Origin: Streptomyces sp. CB02923
GTDB lineage: Bacteria > Actinomycetota > Actinomycetes > Streptomycetales > Streptomycetaceae
Direction: 5' to 3'
NCBI RefSeq assembly: GCF_001905005.1
Contig: NZ_LWKZ01000007.1
Location: 22,816 to 86,815, forward strand
Length of the DNA stretch: 64,000 bases
Shown here: positions 26,030 through 34,855 of the stretch, one piece after another
Position numbering within the stretch: position 1 is the stretch's first letter
How the letters are laid out: each line of letters begins with the position of its first letter
Position numbers and translations under genes: made by a program
The notes under the pieces: model-generated
Told to the model about the DNA's origin: nothing
Database searches by the model: none
The model's input: the letters and a program-made list of their open reading frames with translations, nothing else

Positions 26030-26854
26030 TCAGACCGACGGTTCGAACCTGCCGTCGACCGCCGTCCACCCGCCGTCGACCGACAGGACGCTCCCGGTGA
26101 CGAACGTGGACGCGTCCGAGACGAGGTAGGCGACGGCGCCCGCGATCTCGTCGGCGCGGGCCCACCGCCGCAGCGCGGACGCCTCGGCGTAGGCGTCGTA
26201 CCACTGCGGGTCGGCGGCGATCTGGTCGGTGAGCGGCGTACGGACCACGCCGGGCGCCACCGCGTTGAACCGGACGCCGCGCGGCCCCCACTCCGCCGCG
26301 GCCGTCCGCAGGAACTGCACCAGCCCGGCCTTGGACGCCGCGTACGCGCTCTGCCCCGGCTCGACCTGGAAGGCGCGCATCGAGGCCAGACCGACCACGC
26401 TGCCCCGGCCGCGTTCCGCCATGGCGGGCGCGGCGGCCTGTACGAGCGTGAAGACCGCCCGCAGGTTGAGGGCGATCACCCGGTCGAACTCGGCAGGGGT
26501 GTAGTCGGCGATCCGCTTGCGCACATTGACGCCGACGGTGACGACCAGCCCGTCCAGGGCACCCCACCGGTCCACCGCGGCCCGCACCGCGTCCGCGTCC
26601 AGGACGTCGAGGGGAAAGGCCGTCGCGGTGCCGGTGCGGCTGCCGGGGGCGGGCGGCTCCGCGGCGGCGGCCTCCGCGGCCAGCGCGGCACCGGCCGCGT
26701 CCAGGTCGGCGACGATCACCTCGGCGCCGTGGGCGGCCAGGGCGCGTACCGCCTCCCGGCCGATACCGCCCGCTCCGCCGACGACCGCGACCCGCCGTCC
26801 GTCGAGGCGGAACAGCCGCGCGTACTCGACCGGCGCGCCGACGGTGTCATCCAT
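26030..26854 (-). CDS. Short-chain dehydrogenase/reductase
   Basis: A 274-residue classical SDR. The cofactor motif is V-V-G-G-A-G-G-I-G-R near residues 24-33, the acidic A-D-L-D suggests NAD preference, and the active site contains S (L-A-S-M-R-A-F) and Y-A-A-S-K. P-G-V-V-R-T-P follows, and the end D-G-G-W is typical of the family. It would oxidise an alcohol, here perhaps feeding the neighbouring aldehyde dehydrogenase. GGGAG precedes the ATG at 26854. It lies 53 bp before the acylase and 123 bp after the ALDH gene on the same strand. Confidence 0.85.
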   Translation of the reverse strand: MDDTVGAPVEYARLFRLDGRRVAVVGGAGGIGREAVRALAAHGAEVIVADLDAAGAALAAEAAAAEPPAPGSRTGTATAFPLDVLDADAVRAAVDRWGALDGLVVTVGVNVRKRIADYTPAEFDRVIALNLRAVFTLVQAAAPAMAERGRGSVVGLASMRAFQVEPGQSAYAASKAGLVQFLRTAAAEWGPRGVRFNAVAPGVVRTPLTDQIAADPQWYDAYAEASALRRWARADEIAGAVAYLVSDASTFVTGSVLSVDGGWTAVDGRFEPSV

Positions 26855-26977
26855 GGTCTGCTCCCTGTCCGTGAGGTGCTGCGGGGTGAGCTGCGGGAAT
26901 GGGTGCGGGGTGAAGTACGAGGGCCGGGGGCGCCGGGGTGTGCGTCGGGGCCGTGCCGCCGTCGCTCCCCGCCGTGC

Positions 26978-28453
26978 TCACGGGCGGATCACCGCCATCC
27001 GCGTCACCGTCAGTTCCTCGATCGCGAAGCGCGGCCCCTCGCGGCCCAGCCCCGAGTCCTTGACCCCGCCGTACGGAGCCACGTCGCTGCGGTAGCCCGG
27101 GACCTCGTTGATCACCACACCGCCGACGTCGAGGGCGTCCAGCGCCCGGAAGGCGGCGTCCAGGCCGCGGGTGAAGACCGCCGCGTGCAGCCCGTACCGT
27201 CCGGCGTTGACCAGGTCGTACGCCGCGTCCAGGTCCGGCACCGTACGCAGCGCGACGACCGGCCCGAAGATCTCCTCGTCCCAGGCGGGCTGACCGTCCG
27301 GCACCTCCGCCAGCAGCGTCGGCGCCAGGCACCGGCCGACCCGTGTGCCGCCCGCCACCAGCCGGGCTCCGGCCGCGCGGGCCCGGTCGATCCAGGCCAG
27401 CACCCGTGCGGTGGCCGCCTCGTCGATGAGGGCGGCGACCCGGGTGTCCTCCTCGCGCGGGTCGCCGACGACGATGCCGGGCAGCCGTTCGGCGATCCGC
27501 CGCTCCAGCTCGTCGGCGATCTCCGCGACGGCGATCACGCGCTGTACGGCGATGCATGCCTGGCCGGAGGCGTAGAAGCCGCCGCGGGCCACCGCGTCGG
27601 CGGCGGCGTCGAGGTCGGCGTCGGCGGCGACCACGAGCGCCGCGTTGGAGCCGAGTTCGAGCACCACCTTGCGGGGCGCGGCGTCCCGGGCGATGCGGTG
27701 GCCGACGGCGGCGGAGCCGGTGAAGGAGACCGCGGCGACCTCCGGGTGCGTGGTCAGGGTGCGGCCGACCTCGGTGTCGCCGGTGACCAGTTGGACGGCG
27801 CCCGCGGGCACACCGGCCGCGGTGAGCCGTTCCCGTACGAGGTGGACCAGCCACAGGGTGGCCAGCGGCGTGGCAGGGGCCGGTTTGACGATCACCGGGC
27901 AGCCGGCCGCGAGCGCCGGGGCGATCTTGTGGGAGGCCAGCAGCACCGGGTAGTTGAAGCCGGCGATGCCCACCACGACGCCGACCGGGCGCCGGGTCCA
28001 GAACCCGATCATGCCGTCCCCGGAGGGCAGCAGGTCCAGAGGCACCGTCTCGCCGTGGATGTGCGCCACTTCGTCGGCGGCGGCCTGCCAGGTGGCCACG
28101 GCCCGCCGCACTTCGGTACGGCAGTCGGTCCGCGGCTTGCCCGTCTCCCGTACGAGCAGATCCTCCATCGGGCCGGCGACGGCCTCCAGGTCCGCCGCCA
28201 CGCCGCCCAGCACCTGGCGCCGTACGCGCGAGGCGAGTTTCGCGACGCGGGGGCGGACGGCCGCGGCGTGTCCGACGGCGCGGCGGGCGAGGTCCGCGTC
28301 GCCCACCGGGGCGGTGGCGAACTCCTCCCCGTCGTACGGGAAGACCACCGGCCCGGTACGCGGGGCGGGCACCCAGCCGTCGCCCACGGGGAGGCCCGGG
28401 GGCAGGGCGCCGGGATAGACGTCCGCCGCGTCCTGGCCGTGGGGAGGCTTCAT
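26978..28453 (-). CDS. NAD(P)-dependent aldehyde dehydrogenase
   Basis: A 491-residue member of the ALDH superfamily, oxidising an aldehyde to the acid or thioester. Motifs are G-I-A-G-F-N-Y-P for the active-site Asn, K-P-A-P-A-T-P for cofactor binding and F-T-G-S-A-A-V-G. The general base is Glu in V-V-L-E-L-G-S-N, and the catalytic cysteine is in G-Q-A-C-I-A-V-Q-R-V. E-E-I-F-G-P-V-V lies near the end. The spacing fits glyceraldehyde- or succinate-semialdehyde-type subgroups, but the substrate is not fixed. The ATG at 28453 overlaps the stop of the deacylase gene (ATGA), so translation is coupled. Confidence 0.9.
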   Translation of the reverse strand: MKPPHGQDAADVYPGALPPGLPVGDGWVPAPRTGPVVFPYDGEEFATAPVGDADLARRAVGHAAAVRPRVAKLASRVRRQVLGGVAADLEAVAGPMEDLLVRETGKPRTDCRTEVRRAVATWQAAADEVAHIHGETVPLDLLPSGDGMIGFWTRRPVGVVVGIAGFNYPVLLASHKIAPALAAGCPVIVKPAPATPLATLWLVHLVRERLTAAGVPAGAVQLVTGDTEVGRTLTTHPEVAAVSFTGSAAVGHRIARDAAPRKVVLELGSNAALVVAADADLDAAADAVARGGFYASGQACIAVQRVIAVAEIADELERRIAERLPGIVVGDPREEDTRVAALIDEAATARVLAWIDRARAAGARLVAGGTRVGRCLAPTLLAEVPDGQPAWDEEIFGPVVALRTVPDLDAAYDLVNAGRYGLHAAVFTRGLDAAFRALDALDVGGVVINEVPGYRSDVAPYGGVKDSGLGREGPRFAIEELTVTRMAVIRP

Positions 28454-29742
28454 GCGGCGTCGCCGCCTTCGGACCGCGTGTCGCTTCCGTCGAGGAAGTG
28501 CCGGGCCGCCGCGGCGTAGACCCGCGCGTACTCGGCGATCTCCCGCACCTCCACGTACTCGTCCTTCTGGTGGGCGATCCACTTGCCGCCCGGCCCGTAG
28601 ACGACGGTCGGCAGGCCAGCGTCGCGGGTCAGGATCGTCCCGTCGGTCGTGCCGGGAACCGCGCCGAAGGGCGGCTCGGCGCCGTGCACCTGCCGGTGAC
28701 CGGCCACCAGGGCCTCGACGAGCGGGTGACCGGCGTCGACTTCGACGGCCGGCCGGTCGTCGACGACGGTCAGCTCGACGGTGACGCCCACGCCGGCCGC
28801 CGCGGCCGTGGCCGTCCTCCGCAGGTGCTCGATGATTTCGGCGTGGTCGGTACCGGGAATGGTCCGTACATCGACGCCGAGCACGCCGTGACCGGGGATG
28901 ACGTTGAGCTGGTCGGGGTCTCCGGCGCGCAGCACCGTCGGGGTGACGGTCACCGTCCCGGCGTGCGGATGGGTCCCGTACCGCCGGACCGCCCACTCCT
29001 CGGCCTCCGCCAGCGCGGCGACGATGCGCGCGCCCGCGATGAGGGGGTTACGGCCCTCCTGCGGCATCGCGCCGTGGGCCATCACCCCGTGGAGGCCGAG
29101 CCGGAGACGGATGCCGCCGCGGGCCGAGGTGCACACCTCGTACCCCTCCGGCTCGCAGACGACGACGCCGTCCACCCCGGCGGCCGACGGCGAGGCGGCG
29201 AACGCCTTGGCGCCGAGCATCAGCCCTTCCTCGTCGCACAGCACGCCGACCACGACCCGGCCGGGGAACGGCCCGGCCTGCTGAAGCGCCCGCACTCCGT
29301 AGACCATGGCCGCCACCCCGGACTTCATGTCGGCGGCGCCGCGGCCCCACAGCCGCCCGTCGCGGATCTCCGCGCCGTACGGGTCGACGGTCCACGCGTC
29401 GGCGTCGCCCTCCGTCACGACATCCGTGTGCCCCTCGAACATCAAGGTGCGGCCCGGCCCGCCACCGCCCTCGACGACCGCGACGACGTTGGGCCGGCCG
29501 GGGGCCACCTCGACCGCCTCGTGCGGCCAGCCGAAGGTGGTGAAGAGCCGGGAGAGGAGGTCGGCGGCGGGCTGTTCGACGGTGGTGGCGCCCGCCGCGT
29601 TGACGGTCCGCAGCCGGACGAGGTCCTGCGTGAGGGCCACGGCGGCCGCCTCGTCGACCTGCGGTACGGCGCTCCGCGGCGCGCCCGCCCCCGGTACGCC
29701 GGTGTCCGGGCCCGACGGCACGACGCGCGGGCTGCTGTGCAC
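28450..29742 (-). CDS. M20-family ArgE/DapE-type deacylase
   Basis: About 430 residues of the M20A metallopeptidase/deacylase group. Zinc ligands are visible in E-G-H-T-D-V-V, G-R-G-A-A-D-M-K-S-G and V-L-C-D-E-E-G, with further family segments G-V-M-A-H-G-A and P-G-T-T-D-G-T. Such enzymes remove N-acyl groups from amino acids or dipeptides. The GTG at 29742 is preferred, with GGAGGG four bases upstream; a GTG at 29826 would add 28 poorly conserved residues and has no ribosome site. It is the first gene of the leftward operon with ALDH, SDR and penicillin acylase, suggesting sequential breakdown of an acylated amine or amino acid. Confidence 0.85.
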   Translation of the reverse strand: MHSSPRVVPSGPDTGVPGAGAPRSAVPQVDEAAAVALTQDLVRLRTVNAAGATTVEQPAADLLSRLFTTFGWPHEAVEVAPGRPNVVAVVEGGGGPGRTLMFEGHTDVVTEGDADAWTVDPYGAEIRDGRLWGRGAADMKSGVAAMVYGVRALQQAGPFPGRVVVGVLCDEEGLMLGAKAFAASPSAAGVDGVVVCEPEGYEVCTSARGGIRLRLGLHGVMAHGAMPQEGRNPLIAGARIVAALAEAEEWAVRRYGTHPHAGTVTVTPTVLRAGDPDQLNVIPGHGVLGVDVRTIPGTDHAEIIEHLRRTATAAAAGVGVTVELTVVDDRPAVEVDAGHPLVEALVAGHRQVHGAEPPFGAVPGTTDGTILTRDAGLPTVVYGPGGKWIAHQKDEYVEVREIAEYARVYAAAARHFLDGSDTRSEGGDAA

Positions 29743-29935
29743 GGCACCCTCCAACTCCCCTGACGCGGGGTCAGGAGGCCGGTCGGACCAGACGGTCCCC
29801 CGTACTGTGCTGGCCCGCTCGCTCACGGGTCAAGAGGGGCACGACGGACCAAGAGGGTCATAGCGGCAGCGGAAGCGGGGGCAGGGCCGGGGCGGTCTCC
29901 GCCGACATGCCACGGCCGCTGACACCCCGTCACCA

Positions 29936-32293
29936 TCAACCGCGCGCGTCCGCGGCCGAGCAGCGGTAGAGACTCTGTCCGGCACCGGCACCGGCAGCAC
30001 CCGCACCGGCACCGGCACCCGCGCCCGCCCCCGCTCCACCCCGGGATCCGGCCGCGCCGCCGCTCCCGGTCCGCGTCTCGCCCCCGTACGCCGACGGGTC
30101 GACCTTCTCGCACGCCGACCGCACCCACCGGCTGATCCGCGCCTTCTCCGACGCGCCCGCGTCGTCGCCCTCGCCGACGAGCGCGAAGCGCAGCTTCCCG
30201 GACGCCACCAGCCGCTGGTACTCGCTGAGCGTGACCGGTTCGGTCCCTGCCGCGAATCCGCCGAGCGGCAGGACCGCGGAGCCGCCCAGCCGGATGTACG
30301 GCTCCGCGGTGAGCAGGGCGGCGGAGAACGCGTAATCGGCGGCTCCGCGGCGGCGCTCGACGTAATCGAGGATCTTGCGCTGGGTGTCCGACAGCCGGGC
30401 GGGCGTGCCGAGTGTGGAGTCCTGCGGGCCCGCTGAAGCCGAGTGCGCCGAACCGGTGTACCGCGGATTCAGTACGGACAGCGACCAGGTGGCGGGGGCC
30501 GCCGTCATCGTGACGCAGCCGGCGACGAGACCGGCGGCGGCGATGCGCCGGGCGCGGGTGTGGCGCCGGGCGCGCGCCGGGGCGCCTGCGGCATCCGGAG
30601 CGCCTTCGGTATCCGTAACGCTTCCGCTGCCCGGCCCGTCGTCTGCGCGCCGGGCGCGAAGGGCGCCGTGGGCGAGCAGGCCGAGGGCGGCGAGCGCGGT
30701 CACGATGATCACGGGGATCAGCCACGGCACCCAGCCGGAGTGGCCGGAGACGAGGTGGACGGCCCAGGCCGCCTGTACCGCGACGACGGCGGGAAGCGCC
30801 CACGCCCGGAGTGCCCGCGCCCGGAGCCCCCTGGGCCCGGTCGCCGGATTCCCGTCTGCCGGGCGGCGCGCGGTCTCCCGGCGACGGGCGCTCCACAGCG
30901 TGACGACTCCGGCGGCGGACAGCGCGGCGAGGCCGGGCGCCAGGGCGGACATGTACGTGGCATGCGGGACGTTGATGGCACTCATGACGCCCACCGCCGT
31001 GAGCAGCCAGCCGCCCCACAGGAGGTAGCCGCCGCGTACCGGGTCCGTACGGGGCTGCCTGCGGCGGGTGAAGAAGCCGAGGACGAGGGCGGACAGCGCG
31101 AGCGGGAAGAGCCAGCCGATCTGCTGGGCCAGGGGCGCGCGGAAGAGTTTGGACCAGCCGCTGACGGGAGCGCCCACCGCGACCTGCGACCCGCCGCCGC
31201 CCGGCGCTCGCCGGGCGCCCTGCGCCGGACCGGTGCCGGAAGCGGATTTCGCGTCGGAACCGGCCTTGCCGGGCGCGTGCCGCCCGGACCCGGCACCCGG
31301 CGGGCGCTCGGCCGGACCGCCCTTGGCGCCGGTGTCGGCACCGTTCTCGGCTCCGTGCCCGGCTCCGGCGCCGCCCGCTCCTGACGCTCCCTTGGCCGCG
31401 CCCGCCGTCGTGCTGTTGGCGGCGTCGATGTTCCAGCCGGAGCCGAGCCGGTCGAAGCCGTTGTAGCCGAACACCATCGACAGGGCGCTGTTGTCGCGTG
31501 ACCCGTCCACGTACGGCCGCGAGTCCTGCGGTACGACGGTCATCAGCAGGACCCAGGAGAACGAGACGGCGAACAGCACCGCGCCCGCGGTCAGCAGCTG
31601 GCCGAGCCGTTTGCGCAGCGCGGCCGGTGACACCACGACGTACGCGACGGCCAGGGCCGGCACGATGATCCACGCCTGCATCATCGCGGCCTGGAAGGCC
31701 AGTCCCACCCAGACGGCCGCCAGCAGCAGGGGCCGCAGCCGTCCGGTGGACATCGCTTTCGCGCACCGGTCGGCGGCCAGCACCAGGCACATGGTCAGCG
31801 GCGCTTCCAGCAGCGCGTGCCCGAACATCGACGCCGCCACCGGAGTGAGCGTCAGCACCCCGGCCGCGAGGAGCCCGGCCGCCGGGCCGCGCCAGCGCCG
31901 TACCGTCCGGTGGATCACCAGGACGCAGACCACGCCCTCGACGCACTGCGGGAGCGTCAGGGCCCAGTTGCTGTACCCGAAGAGCCGCGCGGACAGCGCC
32001 TGCGGCCACAGGAACCCGCCGATCTTGTCCAGGGTGACGGTGGACGCCGGATCGAAGGACGTGAAGAGGAAGGCCTTCCAGCTTTCCGACATGCTGCGTA
32101 CGGCCGCGGCGTAGTAGCCGGCGTAGTCGCTGCTGGTGATGTTCCAGGCGTACAGCACCGCGGCGAGCGCGGCGATGCCCAGGAGCGCGGGCCGGTCCCA
32201 GCGCGGGCAGCCCGCGGGCGTGTGCCAGAACTGCCAGCGGCCGCGCGGCCGTTCGGTGAAGAGGGGCCGGTCCACGAAGGTGGTGGCGGACAT
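29936..32293 (-). CDS. GT39/ArnT-like membrane glycosyltransferase (YkcB type)
   Basis: A 785-residue integral membrane protein with at least ten hydrophobic segments. The first extracytoplasmic loop has D-Y-A-G-Y-Y-A-A-A-V-R-S-M-S and S-F-D-P-A-S-T-V-T-L-D-K-I, the catalytic-site region of GT39/GT83 PMT-like transferases that use polyprenyl-phosphate sugars. A central Gly/Ala-rich insert (about residues 300-380) separates two helix sets. The soluble C-terminal domain (G-G-S-A-V-L-P-L-G-G-F near residue 700) is typical of the YkcB subgroup. It probably glycosylates a lipid, cell-wall polymer or protein outside the membrane. The ATG at 32293 follows GGGAGAG. The last residues are an Ala/Gly run. 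Confidence 0.82.
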   Translation of the reverse strand: MSATTFVDRPLFTERPRGRWQFWHTPAGCPRWDRPALLGIAALAAVLYAWNITSSDYAGYYAAAVRSMSESWKAFLFTSFDPASTVTLDKIGGFLWPQALSARLFGYSNWALTLPQCVEGVVCVLVIHRTVRRWRGPAAGLLAAGVLTLTPVAASMFGHALLEAPLTMCLVLAADRCAKAMSTGRLRPLLLAAVWVGLAFQAAMMQAWIIVPALAVAYVVVSPAALRKRLGQLLTAGAVLFAVSFSWVLLMTVVPQDSRPYVDGSRDNSALSMVFGYNGFDRLGSGWNIDAANSTTAGAAKGASGAGGAGAGHGAENGADTGAKGGPAERPPGAGSGRHAPGKAGSDAKSASGTGPAQGARRAPGGGGSQVAVGAPVSGWSKLFRAPLAQQIGWLFPLALSALVLGFFTRRRQPRTDPVRGGYLLWGGWLLTAVGVMSAINVPHATYMSALAPGLAALSAAGVVTLWSARRRETARRPADGNPATGPRGLRARALRAWALPAVVAVQAAWAVHLVSGHSGWVPWLIPVIIVTALAALGLLAHGALRARRADDGPGSGSVTDTEGAPDAAGAPARARRHTRARRIAAAGLVAGCVTMTAAPATWSLSVLNPRYTGSAHSASAGPQDSTLGTPARLSDTQRKILDYVERRRGAADYAFSAALLTAEPYIRLGGSAVLPLGGFAAGTEPVTLSEYQRLVASGKLRFALVGEGDDAGASEKARISRWVRSACEKVDPSAYGGETRTGSGGAAGSRGGAGAGAGAGAGAGAAGAGAGQSLYRCSAADARG

Positions 32294-33209
32294 GGTGGTC
32301 TCTCCCGGAAGCGGAGGGGTTCGGGGCACCGCAGGGCGACGGTGGGTGCCCGGCGCGGGCACGACCGTGCGGGGCACCGCCGCGGACGGCGCCTCCCACG
32401 GTCGGCGGCCTTGCGCCGAGGCCGGATTTCAGGGGGATCGAAGCATTACCGGCGGCGACGGCAACGGAATAGCGGGACGTCCCGCCACAGGAAAAGGTAC
32501 GTACGCACGTGGATCCCGAATGCCGTCTCGAACTCGCCACCTCACCGTGCCACGGGAACATGAGAGAAACATGAGGTCAGGAAACGGAATGACGAATCCT
32601 ACTGCGTCCAGCAGCTTTCCGGTCAATCCGTCCGGAGGGAAACCAGCAGTCGGGACCGATCGGAATTCCACCCCCGCAGGATCGCTTCTTCCGCAGCCCG
32701 GACGCTCCCGGCCACCCGCCCCGACCTGCGCCTCCGTTCGACCTTCAACGTCTCGACGCACGGAGCGGACCAGCCCGCCCGCCCCTCCACCTGCCGCTTT
32801 CCGCCCTCCCGCTGCACGCTCTCCCGTAAATGACGGTACAAAGCATGGCCGATACCTACCCCTCACAGAAAGGGGATAGTTCCCGCACAGGAATTACACA
32901 GCCGGGTTATTCTCCGCGGCCTGACGGCACAACAGGGCGGGTGACGGGCAGGAACCACGGCCGCTCACCGTGATGCCCACTGCGGCACCCACCGGGACAC
33001 CCGCCGCGACGCCTGCCGCGACACCCGCCGCGCACCGGCCGGAATGCGGCCACGGCCGGCCCGGGGCCGGAGGAGCGGCGGCCGGAGGAGCGGCGGCCGG
33101 AGGAGCGGCGGCCGGAGGAGCGGCGGCCGGGGAAGAACACGCGAGCGGCCGCTGTTGCCCCTGAGGAAGTCCGTCCGCAACCGCGGTCCCGTAAGCGAGG
33201 AGCCTGAAC
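32294..33209. other. Long intergenic region with lower local GC
   Basis: About 900 bp between two divergent genes. Open frames exist on both strands but none has a ribosome site and recognisable sequence together. The part around 32430-32930 is less GC-rich than flanking genes, and 32976-33133 is made of short tandem repeats. Promoters for both neighbours must lie here. Confidence 0.45.
33067..33126. repeat. Four exact 15-bp tandem repeats
   Basis: Four copies of CCGGAGGAGCGGCGG stand head to tail, 84 bp upstream of the glutathione peroxidase start. A degenerate CCGCGACACC repeat lies just before them (about 32990-33036). Confidence 0.85.
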
Positions 33210-33698
33210 GTGAGCCTGTACGACATCCCCCTGCGCACCCTGAACGGTGAGCCCGCCTCGCTGGCCGACTACCGGGGCCGCGCCCTGCTGGTGGTCAACG
33301 TGGCGTCCAAGTGCGGCCTGACGCCGCAGTACTCGGGCCTGGAGCGGCTCCAGCAGCAGTACGGCGACCGCGGCCTGACCGTCCTCGGCTTCCCCAGCAA
33401 CCAGTTCGCGGGCCAGGAGCCGGGCAGCGCCGAGGAGATCGCCACGTTCTGCTCGACCTCCTACGGGGTCAGCTTCCCGCTGTTCGAGAAGACGGACGTC
33501 AACGGCGCGGACCGGCACCCCCTGTACGCGGAACTCACCCGCACCGAGGACGGCGCGGGTGAGGCCGGTGACGTGCAGTGGAACTTCGAGAAGTTCCTCA
33601 TCGACACCGAAGGCGCGGTCGTGGGCCGGTTCCGGCCCCGGACCGAGCCCGAGGCTGCGGAGCTGACGCAGGCGATCGAGGCGGCCCTGCCCGCCTGA
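33210..33698 (+). CDS. Glutathione peroxidase-family thiol peroxidase
   Basis: A 162-residue cytoplasmic peroxidase. The peroxidatic cysteine is C35 in N-V-A-S-K-C-G-L-T, partnered by Q65 in F-P-S-N-Q-F and W124 in W-N-F-E-K-F. A second cysteine, C81, sits where the resolving cysteine of thioredoxin-dependent members is found. Because actinobacteria use mycothiol, reduction by thioredoxin or mycothiol is more likely than by glutathione. GAGGAG lies eight bases before the GTG start. The stop is only 7 bp from the stop of the convergent STAS gene. Confidence 0.92.
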   Translation: MSLYDIPLRTLNGEPASLADYRGRALLVVNVASKCGLTPQYSGLERLQQQYGDRGLTVLGFPSNQFAGQEPGSAEEIATFCSTSYGVSFPLFEKTDVNGADRHPLYAELTRTEDGAGEAGDVQWNFEKFLIDTEGAVVGRFRPRTEPEAAELTQAIEAALPA

Positions 33699-33705
33699 CG
33701 CGAGG

Positions 33706-34179
33706 TCAGGCCACGGCGGTGTCCGTCGGGGCGTCCGGAGCGGCCGGACGCCCCCCGCCCTCGGCCCGCGGGCAGGGGCGGCCGCCGTCCGGACGGACCT
33801 CGGCCCGCACCTCGCCGGGAACCTCGCATATCGCGTCGGGACTCGGATCGAGGCAGAGGTCGAAGGCGGGCAGCAGGCCGGTCAGCCGCAGCAGCCGCAG
33901 CACGCTCGGGCTCTCGGCGACACCGGCCAGGCGCAGGCGGCCCGCCTTGACCTCGACCCGGCGCCGGGTGCGGCACAGCAACGACATGCCGCAGCAGTCG
34001 ATGAAGGTCACGTCCCGCACGTCCAGGACGAGATCGGGGCAGCGCGCACCGGTGATCTCGTCGAGACGCGCCGTCAGCGCGGTCACCGCCAGGATGTCCA
34101 CTTCTCCACGCAGTTCCACCACCGTGGTCGCGCCCACCACGTGTTCCCGGCTCGCAAAACTCCACCCCTGGTCCACCAT
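33706..34179 (-). CDS. STAS-domain anti-sigma factor antagonist-like protein
   Basis: A 157-residue protein with an N-terminal STAS domain of about 105 residues: E-L-R-G-E-V-D-I-L-A-V, then L-V-L-D-V-R-D-V-T-F-I-D-C-C-G-M-S-L-L. A Pro/Gly-rich tail follows. STAS antagonists bind anti-sigma kinases and are switched off by phosphorylation of Ser in the F-x-D-S-x-G loop. Here the loop reads D-C-C-G-M-S, with Cys at the usual phospho-site, so phosphorylation may be lost or moved. The ATG at 34179 is preceded by GGAGG. No anti-sigma gene is adjacent. Confidence 0.8.
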   Translation of the reverse strand: MVDQGWSFASREHVVGATTVVELRGEVDILAVTALTARLDEITGARCPDLVLDVRDVTFIDCCGMSLLCRTRRRVEVKAGRLRLAGVAESPSVLRLLRLTGLLPAFDLCLDPSPDAICEVPGEVRAEVRPDGGRPCPRAEGGGRPAAPDAPTDTAVA

Positions 34180-34855
34180 GCCTGTCCCCACCTCCGTGCC
34201 TGTGCGTGTGATGCCGCCGCACGCTGGCGGTGGAGACGTACGGAAGTTTGGGGACTCGCCCGTTGCGGCCCGGGCGGGGATGACCACCGTCGGCGTTCGG
34301 CATCCGCGCGGTGCCAGCCTCCGGCGGGGTCCGGGTCGTCGGCTGCGCCCTTACGTGTCTACGGCTTACCCGCTGGCCTCAGTGTCAGTCCGGACGGCAC
34401 ATACGCAATGAAGTTGTCTCAAACTCATGCCATGGACCCGTGCGGTGGACGCCCGCCCACCAGGGGGCACGAGTGTGACGGCCATCACTGCGGGTGGTGC
34501 CGGACTTGCAGGCCGGCCACCGGGCGGGGCGGGGCAGGGAGAAGTGGCAGGTGGTGCAGGAAGGGTGCGTTCCGGCCTCTCCCGGGCTCACCCGTCGGCC
34601 GAAAGACCGAGCTGTTTCAGGTCAGCGTTTATCCCGTTCCCACATTTGCCTTACAGCGCGTCTGCACTCCCTCTCCGACAATTAGTTGCAAATTCACCCA
34701 TTCGGGCGAACTAGAATCTTTTCTGTCAGTCAGTCATCAGGGGCGCGCGACCAGCACGCAGTCCTCCCTGATCCCGTACGACGCCCGCGGCACACGGCCT
34801 GGAACGTGTGGCGCGCGGCGGCGAGCCGAGCAGATACAGGGCGAGAGCCGGACCG
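34180..34855. other. Intergenic region upstream of the GAF sensor gene
   Basis: A 676-bp gap with clearly reduced GC from about 34600 to 34745. TAGAAT near 34711 could be a -10 box for the GAF-domain gene, although no good -35 stands at normal spacing. No coding frame with a ribosome site was recognised. Confidence 0.4.

Noticed and set aside
32429..32866. Leftward open frame of 145 codons in the long intergenic region
   Set aside because: No ribosome site, low-complexity Arg/Gly sequence and no codon-use support.
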